A stretch of DNA of 64,000 nt, from contig NZ_BAEH01000094.1 of the NCBI RefSeq assembly GCF_000241305.1, positions 1-64,000 on the forward strand. Reading direction: 5' to 3'. The notes beneath the pieces are model-generated. The model saw nothing but the letters and a program-made list of their open reading frames with translations, was not told where the DNA came from and did no database searches. This stretch comes from Gordonia effusa NBRC 100432. GTDB lineage: Bacteria > Actinomycetota > Actinomycetes > Mycobacteriales > Mycobacteriaceae. Position numbers and translations under genes: made by a program. Positions 19,923 through 27,793 of the stretch are shown here, piece after piece; position 1 is the first letter of the stretch, and the number at the start of each line of letters is the position of its first letter.

Positions 19923-21632
19923 TCACCTCTCGACGGCGTATCCATCGTCGAGGACAATCGCTCGATCCAGCGCCGCGATCGTCGAATCGCGGTGCGACAC
20001 AACGAGAACTGTCGTGTCTAAGAACTGATCGGCGATCAGGGCTTCGATGCCGGCGGCCGAGACCGGGTCCATCCCCGCGGTCGGCTCGTCCATCAGTACC
20101 AGGCCCGGCGACCCGGCAATGGCCCGGGCGATCCCGATCAGGCGGCGGGCGTTGCCCGGAAGTTCGCGACCGTCGGCCGACACCACGGTGTCGTAACCGG
20201 CCGGCAACGCCGCGACATAGACGTCGAGGCCGCATCGGGTACCGACCTCTCGAACGCGTTCGACCGATACGTCCGGGCGCATACATCTGATGTTCTCGGT
20301 TACCGTTCCGGTGAATACCCACGGCACCTGTGGCACCACAGCGACCCGCGCCGCGAGACTGTCGCGGTCCACACCGCTGATACTCTGCCCCGATATTTGA
20401 ATCGTCCCGGTGGTGGGGTGCAGCAGTCCGAGCAGTAGCCGGATCGCCGTGCTCTTGCCCGCACCGCTTGGTCCCACGAGCGCGGTGTGCGATCCGGCGG
20501 CGAGACGCATCGAGAATCCCTCGAGTACGGGTGCGTCGTCGCCATAGCTGAAGAAGACCTCGTCGAACGAAACTGGCAGGGCGCCGGGCGTCAATTCGAC
20601 TGCGCCCGAAGCGATCTCGGTCGGTGCTGAGTCACCGGCGCGCAGGACCGCGAGTACGCGGCGCGCGGAAGTGGCCGCTTGCTGTAGTGAATGGAGCAGG
20701 TCGGTGAGGACTCCAACCGGGTTGGTGGCCTGCCGGTAGTACTGAATCGTGGCCTGTACTTCGCCGACGGTCAGGGACCCCGACGCGATCCGGAACGCGC
20801 CGATCACCACGACGAACACAAACCCGATGCTTTCGAGTATCGATGATGCGGGACCGGCGGCACCCGCGAGCCGGGTGGAATGGAAAGTACTCGCCGATAG
20901 CCCCTCGTCGACGTCGGCGAGTTGGGTGAGCAGCCCCGCCGAGTTGTGTCCGGAGCGATAGACATCCCGCCCGATGTAGGCGTCGAGGACCACGCCTGTG
21001 AGGCTTCCGTATTCCTGCATCTGTTGCTCGAAATAGGGTCGCGCCCGCTTCGCCAACAGTCGGCCGACGGCGGCGACCGCGATAAGCGTTCCGATCGCCA
21101 CGAGTGGGAACCAAACGTCGAACCACAGCATGACGGCCAGCGATCCGAGAATCGAGACGATGGCCGTTGCCGCTGCTGACAACGACATGGATGCGGTACG
21201 CGTGAGTGCGTCGAGATCGTTGACGCAGCGCGACAAGAGGTCGCCCGGCACCATCTCGTCGAGGCCACCCGGTGATCGGTTGAGGATCGCGACAATTCGT
21301 GCTCGCACCGAACTGTCCCAATCCTCGGTCAGCTTAATAAGTTGCCGATCGCGCGTGTAGCTGATGGCGGCACTGATAAGCGCTACCACCGCAACTCCGC
21401 TGAGCGGGACGGCGAGGTCGCGACCCCTCAGCTCGCCCGTCGAGAGACTACGAATGACCGCGTCAGTGGCGGTGCCGAGTAGATACGGAACGACGACCGA
21501 GGAGCCGACGAGACTCACCGACAGTGTGAGGACCAGCGTGACACGCCATCGAAAGCCGCGGACACCGGGACCGGTGATGGCGAGCAGCGTTCTGATGCCA
21601 GCGTCGTCCGGCTTCTCGGCTGGAGTACTCAT
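19923..21632 (-). CDS. ABC exporter half-transporter, subunit B (carries the canonical Walker B and H-loop)
   Basis: A 569-residue fused membrane-ATPase half-transporter, last gene of the minus-strand peptide cassette. About six membrane helices (30-300) precede the ATPase domain: Walker A 'GPSGAGKS' (387-394), Walker B with Glu 'LVLMDEP' (511-517) and the H-loop 'VVSHRDS' (H547). Its signature motif is degenerate, 'LPGNA' instead of LSGGQ (491-495). ATG 21632 overlaps the partner's TGA (ATGA) and is chosen; the open frame extends 47 codons upstream inside the partner. Together the two form a heterodimer with one working and one degenerate ATP site. Probable role: exporting the matured peptide or giving immunity. 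Confidence 0.88.
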   Translation of the reverse strand: MSTPAEKPDDAGIRTLLAITGPGVRGFRWRVTLVLTLSVSLVGSSVVVPYLLGTATDAVIRSLSTGELRGRDLAVPLSGVAVVALISAAISYTRDRQLIKLTEDWDSSVRARIVAILNRSPGGLDEMVPGDLLSRCVNDLDALTRTASMSLSAAATAIVSILGSLAVMLWFDVWFPLVAIGTLIAVAAVGRLLAKRARPYFEQQMQEYGSLTGVVLDAYIGRDVYRSGHNSAGLLTQLADVDEGLSASTFHSTRLAGAAGPASSILESIGFVFVVVIGAFRIASGSLTVGEVQATIQYYRQATNPVGVLTDLLHSLQQAATSARRVLAVLRAGDSAPTEIASGAVELTPGALPVSFDEVFFSYGDDAPVLEGFSMRLAAGSHTALVGPSGAGKSTAIRLLLGLLHPTTGTIQISGQSISGVDRDSLAARVAVVPQVPWVFTGTVTENIRCMRPDVSVERVREVGTRCGLDVYVAALPAGYDTVVSADGRELPGNARRLIGIARAIAGSPGLVLMDEPTAGMDPVSAAGIEALIADQFLDTTVLVVSHRDSTIAALDRAIVLDDGYAVER

Positions 21633-23404
21633 CCGGGTGTCACCCCTTCGGCGTTGTCGGTTTCGTGGTCGTCGGCCACCAAAAGGCGATAGTCGTAGTG
21701 CCTTTCCATCAGCGCTCGGTGTGGGCCGACGTCGATGAGCAGGCCGTACCGCAAATACACGACGTGGTCGCATCGCGAGAGGATGTCGGTGTCGGTCGTG
21801 GTGATAATGACCGTGCCGTGGTCCTCGGTGAACAGTCCGTCAAGAATCTGTGTGCGGGTAGTGGGATCGACAGCCGAGATGGGATCGTCGAGCACCACCA
21901 GACCTCGCGAATGCAACAACGCCACGGCCAGGGCGAGACGTTGGCGTTCACCAACCGAGAACTCCTCGCCACCGCCGGTGACCGGTGAGTCGAGTCCGCG
22001 TCGACGAACCAGGCCGTCGATCGCGGCGACACGCAGTGCCTTCGCCATTCCCCCGAACGTCTGCTCGGCATCACCATCGCGAAATAGATTCGATCGGATC
22101 GTTCCGGTCGCGAGGTATGGATCTTGTCCTTGATAACCGCAGACGGACAGCGGCTCTATGGATTCGGTTGCGGCACTTTGTGTTATGGCGATCCGTCCGT
22201 CGTCAGGTGAGATAAGTCCGGCGATTGCCCGCGCCAACACAGACTTTCCAGCGCCGGTCGGACCGGTAACTCCCACGCGGCTGCCCGCCTCGACCCGCAG
22301 GGTGGGAATGTCGAGGACCCGCCGGCCACTAGCGCGGTCGATGACAGCGAGGTTTTTGACAGACAATGAACAGTCGTGCCCTTGGCCCAGGGGCCGGGCT
22401 TCGGTTGGTGGCCCGGCGGTGGCGGCGCCCAGCACGTCGTGAAGACGGTCGACGCTTGCCAGGTTCAGGGGCAATGACAGTGCGCTCAGAAGCAGTAGCG
22501 TGAGGCCGACAGCGGCCTGGAAGAAGATGGTGAGTGCCGCCGACAGTTGACCAATCTGCATCGCGCCGCTGTCGACGGAGATGGCTCCGACCGAGACGAT
22601 GGCGATAGCGCCGGTCGTGGTGATGATGGTCGTCGTCGGTGCCATCATCGCCATCGTCTTACCCAGGTTCACTTCGATGTCGCGCAGCGAGCGGTTGGTT
22701 CCGGTGAACGGGTCGGTGACGGCCTTGACATGAGGCATCGCCCGGAGACTCTCACTACCGCGGATCCGGTCGGAATAGATGGTGTTTATCCGGTCCTTCA
22801 ACGCCATAATCCGCACGACACCAGGGCCGAGTCGCCGCACGTAGACGAATCCGAGAACTGCGTATCCGACCAGGATGGCGAGGGCATACGGTGCTGCCGC
22901 CGGCGCGATGACGAATAGTGTCGACAGGCCGAAAACGGTGATCGCGATGGATAGGTACCAGGGGCCAAGAGCAGTCGACAGTAACGCCTGGATCTGCATA
23001 ACGTCGCGGGTCGTTCGCGTCACTATTCCACCGGCTTCGATATCGGCGACGTCCTCGCTGCCCGCGACGACCACTTCGATCAGTCTGCGCCGCAGAGTAG
23101 TGCCGATTGCGATGGTGACTTGCGCGATGAGCCGGATGGCAAGATAGGCGAGTAGCGCCTGAGCGCCTACCGCGCAAACCATTTCGAGACCGATGATCAG
23201 GGCGTGCGATGCGTCGCCGGTGAGTAGGCCACCGTCAATTAGGCGGCCATACATGATGGGCAGAATCAGTTCGAACGCGATTCCGGCCGATTGCAGCATG
23301 ATGATCGCGAGTGCCAGTGCCGACAAACGACGGTCGAAACACAACCTGCCGATAGCGATGAGGCTGCGGTGCAACGCGGGACGGGTGCGACCGGAGCGGC
23401 TCAC
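21629..23404 (-). CDS. ABC exporter half-transporter, subunit A (degenerate Walker B and H-loop)
   Basis: A 591-residue half-transporter with six predicted membrane helices (about 28-320) and an ATPase domain. Walker A 'GPTGAGKS' is at 381-388 and the signature 'FSVGE' at 482-486. Walker B ends Asp-Asp ('LVVLDDP') where the catalytic Glu should be, and the H-loop histidine is replaced ('VIITTTDTD'). Paired with subunit B this yields the asymmetric ATP sites known from heterodimeric exporters such as TM287/288. The GTG start at 23404 overlaps the M23 peptidase stop (GTGA), so translation is coupled. Confidence 0.88.
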   Translation of the reverse strand: MSRSGRTRPALHRSLIAIGRLCFDRRLSALALAIIMLQSAGIAFELILPIMYGRLIDGGLLTGDASHALIIGLEMVCAVGAQALLAYLAIRLIAQVTIAIGTTLRRRLIEVVVAGSEDVADIEAGGIVTRTTRDVMQIQALLSTALGPWYLSIAITVFGLSTLFVIAPAAAPYALAILVGYAVLGFVYVRRLGPGVVRIMALKDRINTIYSDRIRGSESLRAMPHVKAVTDPFTGTNRSLRDIEVNLGKTMAMMAPTTTIITTTGAIAIVSVGAISVDSGAMQIGQLSAALTIFFQAAVGLTLLLLSALSLPLNLASVDRLHDVLGAATAGPPTEARPLGQGHDCSLSVKNLAVIDRASGRRVLDIPTLRVEAGSRVGVTGPTGAGKSVLARAIAGLISPDDGRIAITQSAATESIEPLSVCGYQGQDPYLATGTIRSNLFRDGDAEQTFGGMAKALRVAAIDGLVRRRGLDSPVTGGGEEFSVGERQRLALAVALLHSRGLVVLDDPISAVDPTTRTQILDGLFTEDHGTVIITTTDTDILSRCDHVVYLRYGLLIDVGPHRALMERHYDYRLLVADDHETDNAEGVTPG

Positions 23405-24294
23405 CGTTGGTTCAGCCTCACGCCTCGAAACAACTTCTGCCCGTCGATGGTGAATGGCACCCCTCTGCCGTCGATTTCACAGTGCAGGTGCAGATGAGGC
23501 TCCGAGGTGCGGCCGGAGTTGCCGACCCGGGCCACCACTTGGCCGGCGGTTACTTGATCGCCAGTATTTACGGCAACGGAACCGCGTCTGAGATGAGCCA
23601 TCAGGACTGTTACATCGTCGGTAGCGATAGAGATGAAGTTTCCGCGACCGTCGGAATAGCGGGGCGAGGTGGTTAAGTCGATATTGTCCGAGCGACCGTC
23701 GGCACAGTCGACGACGACGCCGTTACATGGCGCATAGACGGCGAGATCGAAGATGACGCATTGTTCGGCGCGGGTCGCGACGATCGTCGATGCTCGTCGG
23801 CCGCCCGGGCCTAACGCCGATAGGTCCGCCGCCCATCGCTGGGCGATCACCGACTTGTGATGATTACCGAATCGGCCCGCTTGATTCGCGAATAACGTGG
23901 CCGGCACTGGATGGCGCAAGTCCACTACCGCCGTTCCCGTCGACTGGGTGACAAAGCGGACAATCACCACCAAGATGCCTATACCGATGGCGAAGGACAG
24001 CAACGTGAGGCGATCTGAGTGGTCACTCCACACTCGAATCACCGATACCGATAGCGCGAGAATAACCCCACATCGCAGTGTGACCACGAGGCGCTCTCCG
24101 TAGACCCACCCTGGTGGAATCGAGATGACCGCGAGAATCAGAATGCTTCCCACGCCCACTGTCACAACCTGCGTCCAGCTATTGAATGAGTCCGCTGTCC
24201 ACGCCTTGACCAGCCAGAAGCATACGACGATGGTCCAGGGTGCGATACCCATTACCGCTATCAGCAGTGGACCGCGGAACTCCTTTCCGTTCAT
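23401..24294 (-). CDS. Membrane-anchored M23 family metallopeptidase
   Basis: A 297-residue protein: four membrane helices (about 10-30, 43-63, 70-90 and 97-116) followed by a LytM/M23 domain. Probable zinc ligands are H145/H146 in 'GNHHKS', D157 in 'RWAADLSA' and the HxH in 'PHLHLH' (267-271). The lead-in 'GNSGRTSEPHLHLH' is the family signature. M23 enzymes usually cut peptidoglycan cross-links, but members inside peptide-biosynthesis clusters may act on a precursor or on the wall during secretion. It overlaps both neighbours by 4 bp, so it is an integral part of the cassette. Confidence 0.86.
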   Translation of the reverse strand: MNGKEFRGPLLIAVMGIAPWTIVVCFWLVKAWTADSFNSWTQVVTVGVGSILILAVISIPPGWVYGERLVVTLRCGVILALSVSVIRVWSDHSDRLTLLSFAIGIGILVVIVRFVTQSTGTAVVDLRHPVPATLFANQAGRFGNHHKSVIAQRWAADLSALGPGGRRASTIVATRAEQCVIFDLAVYAPCNGVVVDCADGRSDNIDLTTSPRYSDGRGNFISIATDDVTVLMAHLRRGSVAVNTGDQVTAGQVVARVGNSGRTSEPHLHLHCEIDGRGVPFTIDGQKLFRGVRLNQR

Positions 24295-24872
24295 TCGGAC
24301 ACCGGCCTTGTCTCGAATCGATTAGGTGTCGTCGCCGCGCGGGGCGTGAGTTCGAAGCTATCGGAGATAAATATCGGTACCGCCGACGGTGTATCGATGC
24401 TGGAATGGGCTTCGACGATCATAAACTCCCTTATCTCTGACGTATGGGACAATGGGGAAAGGTTCCGCAGATAGTGAACGGTGAGCGCGTATATAGGCAT
24501 TTCCCGGATGGCCGGAACGGCATTATCGAGTTCGGTGCACACCGTGCGGAGTTCCTGCGCGAGATCGACATAAGCTTTACGGTCGCGCCCGGGCGGTGGC
24601 CATACGATGTCGCTTCCGCGATCACGATGAATATCGACGGCTTTCCATTCCGTGGCGTCGTCGCGAGCGCGACTCAGATCGCGGTACATGATAATTAGGT
24701 CGGTCGTCGCAGGTGTCGGCGCGAAGAACTTCCAGGTGGGCAGCGATAAACCGACACGTTTGAAGGAGCGTTGCAGTTTATTTTGATCGCCCGGCATATT
24801 GAAAATCAGCGTGCCCGCGATCCACACCCACTGGACTATCCGCGACCCGATTGCGACGATTTCTTTATTCAT
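24291..24872 (-). CDS. SdpA/DUF5819-like membrane protein of the peptide cassette
   Basis: A 193-residue protein with one N-terminal hydrophobic helix (about 5-23) and a soluble domain. The segment 'LPTWKFFAPTPATTDLIIMY' is the conserved Trp-Phe-Phe-x-Pro-x-Pro block of SdpA and DUF5819 proteins, which are encoded beside HTTM/SdpB proteins and help mature the Bacillus SDP toxin. That link is from family knowledge; a profile search would be needed to confirm it. ATG 24872 is chosen (the open frame goes 19 codons further); it overlaps the preceding gene by 8 bp and the M23 gene by 4 bp. Confidence 0.7.
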   Translation of the reverse strand: MNKEIVAIGSRIVQWVWIAGTLIFNMPGDQNKLQRSFKRVGLSLPTWKFFAPTPATTDLIIMYRDLSRARDDATEWKAVDIHRDRGSDIVWPPPGRDRKAYVDLAQELRTVCTELDNAVPAIREMPIYALTVHYLRNLSPLSHTSEIREFMIVEAHSSIDTPSAVPIFISDSFELTPRAATTPNRFETRPVSE

Positions 24873-25731
24873 GAAGATCCTGTCGCCCGTGGGAAGGATT
24901 GGTGAATTCGACGATGGAAGACACAACATTGCTGAGCGCGCTCATCGATGTCAGAGTTGCTTTGAGACGTGCGGCCTCCAGTCTCACTATCGCCGATCCC
25001 TCGATCTCAAGACTTTCCGCGAACCGCCGCTGCTGGTCGGCGTAACCAGCGGAATTGGGAAATGCGAACTCGGAATGGATTAGGAGCGCTGACATCGGCG
25101 GACGGATCGGCTCGATCAGCAAATCGTGTTTGACGACGAAATTGAATTCACGCCGTGCGTTCAGCGCGTTGCGCAGGTTGTGGCGAAATGCCTTACAACG
25201 CTGCCGAACCTGGTTTGGGTACCACAGGTAGGCGCGTTCGATCGGGTCGGCGAAACGGCTCATCCCCAAACCCACTGACAGCACCGAAATATCTAGAGCA
25301 CGACGCATCCTGCCCAATTCGAATTCGTTGGATCGGAGTTCGGAGATCATCTGCGGCGTGACCGGGTCGAGCAGGATGACGGCGTCGGCTACGCGGCCCA
25401 GCTGCCGGAATGTGCCATTGAGCATCGCCATCGGCGCGCCGAGCGAATGTGCCAGGTAGATCAGGCGTTCGGTTTCGATCGCCAACCGTGCGGCAACCTC
25501 TAGTTCAACTACGTTGGCATCGCCGGTGGGCCGCCACATATATCCGGAACGGATGTGCACGAGGCAAAAGATGCCTTCTTCAGTCAATTGATCAACTAGA
25601 AGTTGCCAGTACTCGGGTGCTTCGCCTATGTCGGATTCCAGTACTAATACCGCGATAGGCTTCTCGGCTGGCATAGGTGTGAGCCGGCAATACGATGCTC
25701 GACTTGGTGAGGATACCGCAATCGGCGTCAT
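24865..25731 (-). CDS. Alpha/beta-hydrolase-like protein of the peptide cassette, catalytic His not evident
   Basis: A 288-residue protein with an alpha/beta-hydrolase core. The nucleophile elbow 'YLAHSLGAP' puts the serine at residue 96, and a strand 'VILLDPVTP' follows. I do not find the usual late 'GH' catalytic histidine: the C-terminal part ('VRLEAARLKATLTSMSAL') lacks His at the expected site, so it may be a binding or tailoring protein rather than a hydrolase. ATG 25731 overlaps the HTTM stop (ATGA), which supports this start over Met20. Confidence 0.68.
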   Translation of the reverse strand: MTPIAVSSPSRASYCRLTPMPAEKPIAVLVLESDIGEAPEYWQLLVDQLTEEGIFCLVHIRSGYMWRPTGDANVVELEVAARLAIETERLIYLAHSLGAPMAMLNGTFRQLGRVADAVILLDPVTPQMISELRSNEFELGRMRRALDISVLSVGLGMSRFADPIERAYLWYPNQVRQRCKAFRHNLRNALNARREFNFVVKHDLLIEPIRPPMSALLIHSEFAFPNSAGYADQQRRFAESLEIEGSAIVRLEAARLKATLTSMSALSNVVSSIVEFTNPSHGRQDLHE

Positions 25732-26546
25732 CGAAGGACCGATCGTTTAGCGTTGTGGCGTCGCGATATTGCCCAGAACACTGCGGGGTATGCGGCCCCG
25801 AAGGCATAGACGAACTGGGGCAACGACATCTTGGCCGCCGCGAACAAATGAAACCCCATACCGCCGATAGCGAGAGTCCGTGCGGCATGCCGATTGGGGA
25901 CTAGGTAGATTAACGGGTAGAGGAGCTCGGCGACGGCGACCGCCCGCGTGATGAATTTTCCGGCCTCGCGATGATCGGTTAGCCATGAATATAGCTTGGG
26001 ATCGCCGAAGGACTCGGTACTCATGACCATCCGAATGGCTTCGCCGCTATTCCACTCATATGACACAATCTTTGCCAGTCCGGCCATCACATATGCGAGA
26101 GTGAGTTGAACGTTGACGGCCTTCAAATAGGCTGTATGTGCCGACTCGGCGTCGCGCTCCCCGGCGCTGAGTAATGCCAGCATCGACAGCGTATCCATCA
26201 TGTCGTCGGCACCCTCGCGACCGAAATTCGACCGGGCGGTGAGCATGCGGCCCACCCCGATATCGACCGCGGCGAGCAGGCCTTGCCGACGGTAATCCTG
26301 CGCGTTGATACACATTCCGATGCCGACCAGTGTCCGCAGAGCCTCGGCAGTGATAGCTGTAGCCGGAGCGTCAATGGTCGCGGTGAGCCGCGGCCATCGG
26401 TCGCTGATGTCGGGGTGACTATCGGCGTACCGTCCTGCGAGGAGTCCGGTACGCCGATAGGCCTTATGTGCTCGCAGACCTGCGCAGCCATCGACTATGC
26501 GAGCCACGCCCGCTAGTAGTCGCGAAGTCGAGTAGCTATTTGTCAT
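25728..26546 (-). CDS. HTTM domain (SdpB-like) integral membrane protein
   Basis: A 272-residue polytopic membrane protein. The central block 'NFGREGADDMMDTLSMLALL' followed by 'NVQLTLAYVMAGLAKI' and 'YEWNSGEAIRMV' fits the HTTM domain found in SdpB and vitamin-K-dependent carboxylase relatives. SdpB with SdpA is required to mature the SDP peptide toxin in Bacillus. ATG 26546 is chosen; the open frame continues 79 codons upstream but runs through the precursor gene in another phase. It lies 29 bp after the precursor gene and overlaps the next gene by 4 bp. Confidence 0.75.
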   Translation of the reverse strand: MTNSYSTSRLLAGVARIVDGCAGLRAHKAYRRTGLLAGRYADSHPDISDRWPRLTATIDAPATAITAEALRTLVGIGMCINAQDYRRQGLLAAVDIGVGRMLTARSNFGREGADDMMDTLSMLALLSAGERDAESAHTAYLKAVNVQLTLAYVMAGLAKIVSYEWNSGEAIRMVMSTESFGDPKLYSWLTDHREAGKFITRAVAVAELLYPLIYLVPNRHAARTLAIGGMGFHLFAAAKMSLPQFVYAFGAAYPAVFWAISRRHNAKRSVLR

Positions 26547-26575
26547 GCCTGCTTCCCGTAGTCGAGTCGGTCTAC

Positions 26576-26791
26576 TCAGTAGCCGCCGACGCTTCGACTG
26601 TTGCGGTTGAACGACATGCAGGAGGCCATCATGCTGGCCAGCGAACATGACATCGACAGTGTCGCCGCCGCATCGGACAGCGCGGTTCGCTGCGGAATCG
26701 CGTTGGCGAGCGAACCGGCATTGCTGAACGACGGCGCGACGGGCTGGACACCCCGGCCGTTGATCTGGTCTTCGATTTCCCACATCTTCAT
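26576..26791 (-). CDS. Candidate precursor peptide of an SdpAB-like/RiPP system
   Basis: A 71-residue protein, first gene of the cassette. The leader-like N-terminus is charged and polar ('MKMWEIEDQINGRG', then Pro/Asn/Ser). Residues 38-61 form a small-residue hydrophobic core rich in Ala, Ser and Met, with two cysteines at 49 and 58 ('LSMSCSL' and 'MASCMSF'). The end is 'NRNSRSVGGY'. There is no signal peptide. Two core cysteines in a hydrophobic peptide recall the disulfide-closed SDP toxin, but SdpC is much longer and signal-bearing, so this is not a plain homologue. An AAAGGA ribosome-binding site lies about 10-13 nt upstream of ATG 26791. Expression and product are inferred. Confidence 0.68.
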   Translation of the reverse strand: MKMWEIEDQINGRGVQPVAPSFSNAGSLANAIPQRTALSDAAATLSMSCSLASMMASCMSFNRNSRSVGGY

Positions 26792-26818
26792 GTGATTCGT
26801 TTCCTTTTTTTGTTGGGG

Positions 26819-26843
26819 TACAAAAACGCTGGTGCGTTTTGTA
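26819..26843. promoter_or_regulatory. Inverted repeat upstream of the precursor peptide gene
   Basis: TACAAAAACGC - TGGT - GCGTTTTGTA, a palindrome interrupted by one extra A, 28-52 bp upstream of the precursor ATG and in the 128-bp gap after mspA. It is more A/T-rich than the surroundings. It is most likely an operator controlling the cassette; the short stem with T's only inside the arm makes an intrinsic terminator less likely. Confidence 0.5.
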
Positions 26844-26919
26844 TTTCCGCGAGGGGAGTCCTCGAGGTTTCGGTGAGCGGCTCTGAGTTATCGACCGCGG
26901 TTATCGGCGAATCGGAATT

Positions 26920-27570
26920 TCAGAGTCGGGCGACACGCCCGTAGACGGCGTTCTGATCGTCGACCTCCGTGGTTCTAATCGATAGAACCGAGAAGCTGCG
27001 GATATTCGCCGTGCCGATGCAGCCATCGACGGTGATATGTCCCGAGCGGACGGTCACGCTGGTCTTGGCCGATTCGAGCGGCTTCTTGCCAAGAGACACG
27101 ATGATTGACTTGCCGGGCGAAAGTGAGACCGAAATTCCCGGCTGGACCAATGCCTGGGGGTTGAAGAGCACGACGGGCAGTCCCTGCGAGCCACCCGTTC
27201 CGCTCAACCCAAAACTTCCACCGAGGCTCGGCGTTACCTCGTTCATCGAGGCCATACAGCCGATTTGGTAGCCGGACTCCAACGTCGCGGTGATCTTCGC
27301 GCCAGGTTTCGGGGCGGTGGCCCGCGCGATCCCCGCCCGGGCTCGAAGGGTGACATATGCCTCCCGCGTGAACCCCGAGGCCGTTAAGGGCTGCACTCGC
27401 AAGATCTGCTCTTTATCGGCAGAGACGGTGGCTCGCCATCCATCATCTGTCGTCCAGACCCGTTGGTGCCCCGGTAATTTGATCGTGTCCGCCGCCGCGT
27501 GTGTAGCCACGCACGTCGCAGCGACCGCTGCCGTACTGGCCGCTACGAGAACTTTCTTGCCCCACGCCAT
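26920..27570 (-). CDS. MspA-family outer-membrane porin-like protein
   Basis: A 216-residue exported protein. The signal peptide 'MAWGKKVLVAASTAAVAATC' ends near Ala-Ala-Ala-Asp at about residue 28. The mature part has the MspA layout: 'ATLESGYQIGC' early, 'PGISVSLSPGK' in the middle, and 'GTANIRSFSVLSIRTTE' near the C-terminus. Unlike classic MspA it carries two cysteines ('QIGCMAS' and 'VDGCIGT'). GGGAGG 8 nt upstream fixes ATG 27570. MspA porins form octameric pores in the mycomembrane. It has its own promoter and runs into the peptide cassette on the same strand. Confidence 0.85.
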   Translation of the reverse strand: MAWGKKVLVAASTAAVAATCVATHAAADTIKLPGHQRVWTTDDGWRATVSADKEQILRVQPLTASGFTREAYVTLRARAGIARATAPKPGAKITATLESGYQIGCMASMNEVTPSLGGSFGLSGTGGSQGLPVVLFNPQALVQPGISVSLSPGKSIIVSLGKKPLESAKTSVTVRSGHITVDGCIGTANIRSFSVLSIRTTEVDDQNAVYGRVARL

Positions 27571-27585
27571 GTGTTTGCCTCCCTG

Positions 27586-27633
27586 CACAACAAGTTGTGA
27601 AACATGTATACCTGTGCAAGGCATTGTCCGCAA
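27586..27633 (-). promoter_or_regulatory. Promoter and operator-like palindrome of the mspA-like gene
   Basis: On the minus strand, TTGCGG (27628-27633) and TATACA (27605-27610) are exactly 17 bp apart, a good housekeeping promoter. The palindrome CACAAC-AA-GTTGTG (27586-27599) falls at the expected transcription start, where a repressor could act. The start codon at 27570 gives a leader of about 28 nt with a GGGAGG site. Confidence 0.65.
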
Positions 27634-27793
27634 GTGATACGAGATCGACGATTGTCGGTGGCCTTTACGAGGCACGGAAGATCGAGTGGAGACTTCCGTC
27701 ATTCGGGTAGTGGATCACCCGTGTTCTTGCGGACTATCAGGGGTCACACTTAGACCATGTTCGCAGCCGTAACCTGACGAAAGGTGGCCCGCC

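Noticed and set aside
26547-26783. N-terminal 79-codon extension of the HTTM gene
   Set aside because: It overlaps the precursor peptide gene on the same strand in a different frame and reads as Arg/Gln-rich shadow sequence. ATG 26546 starts the protein-like part.
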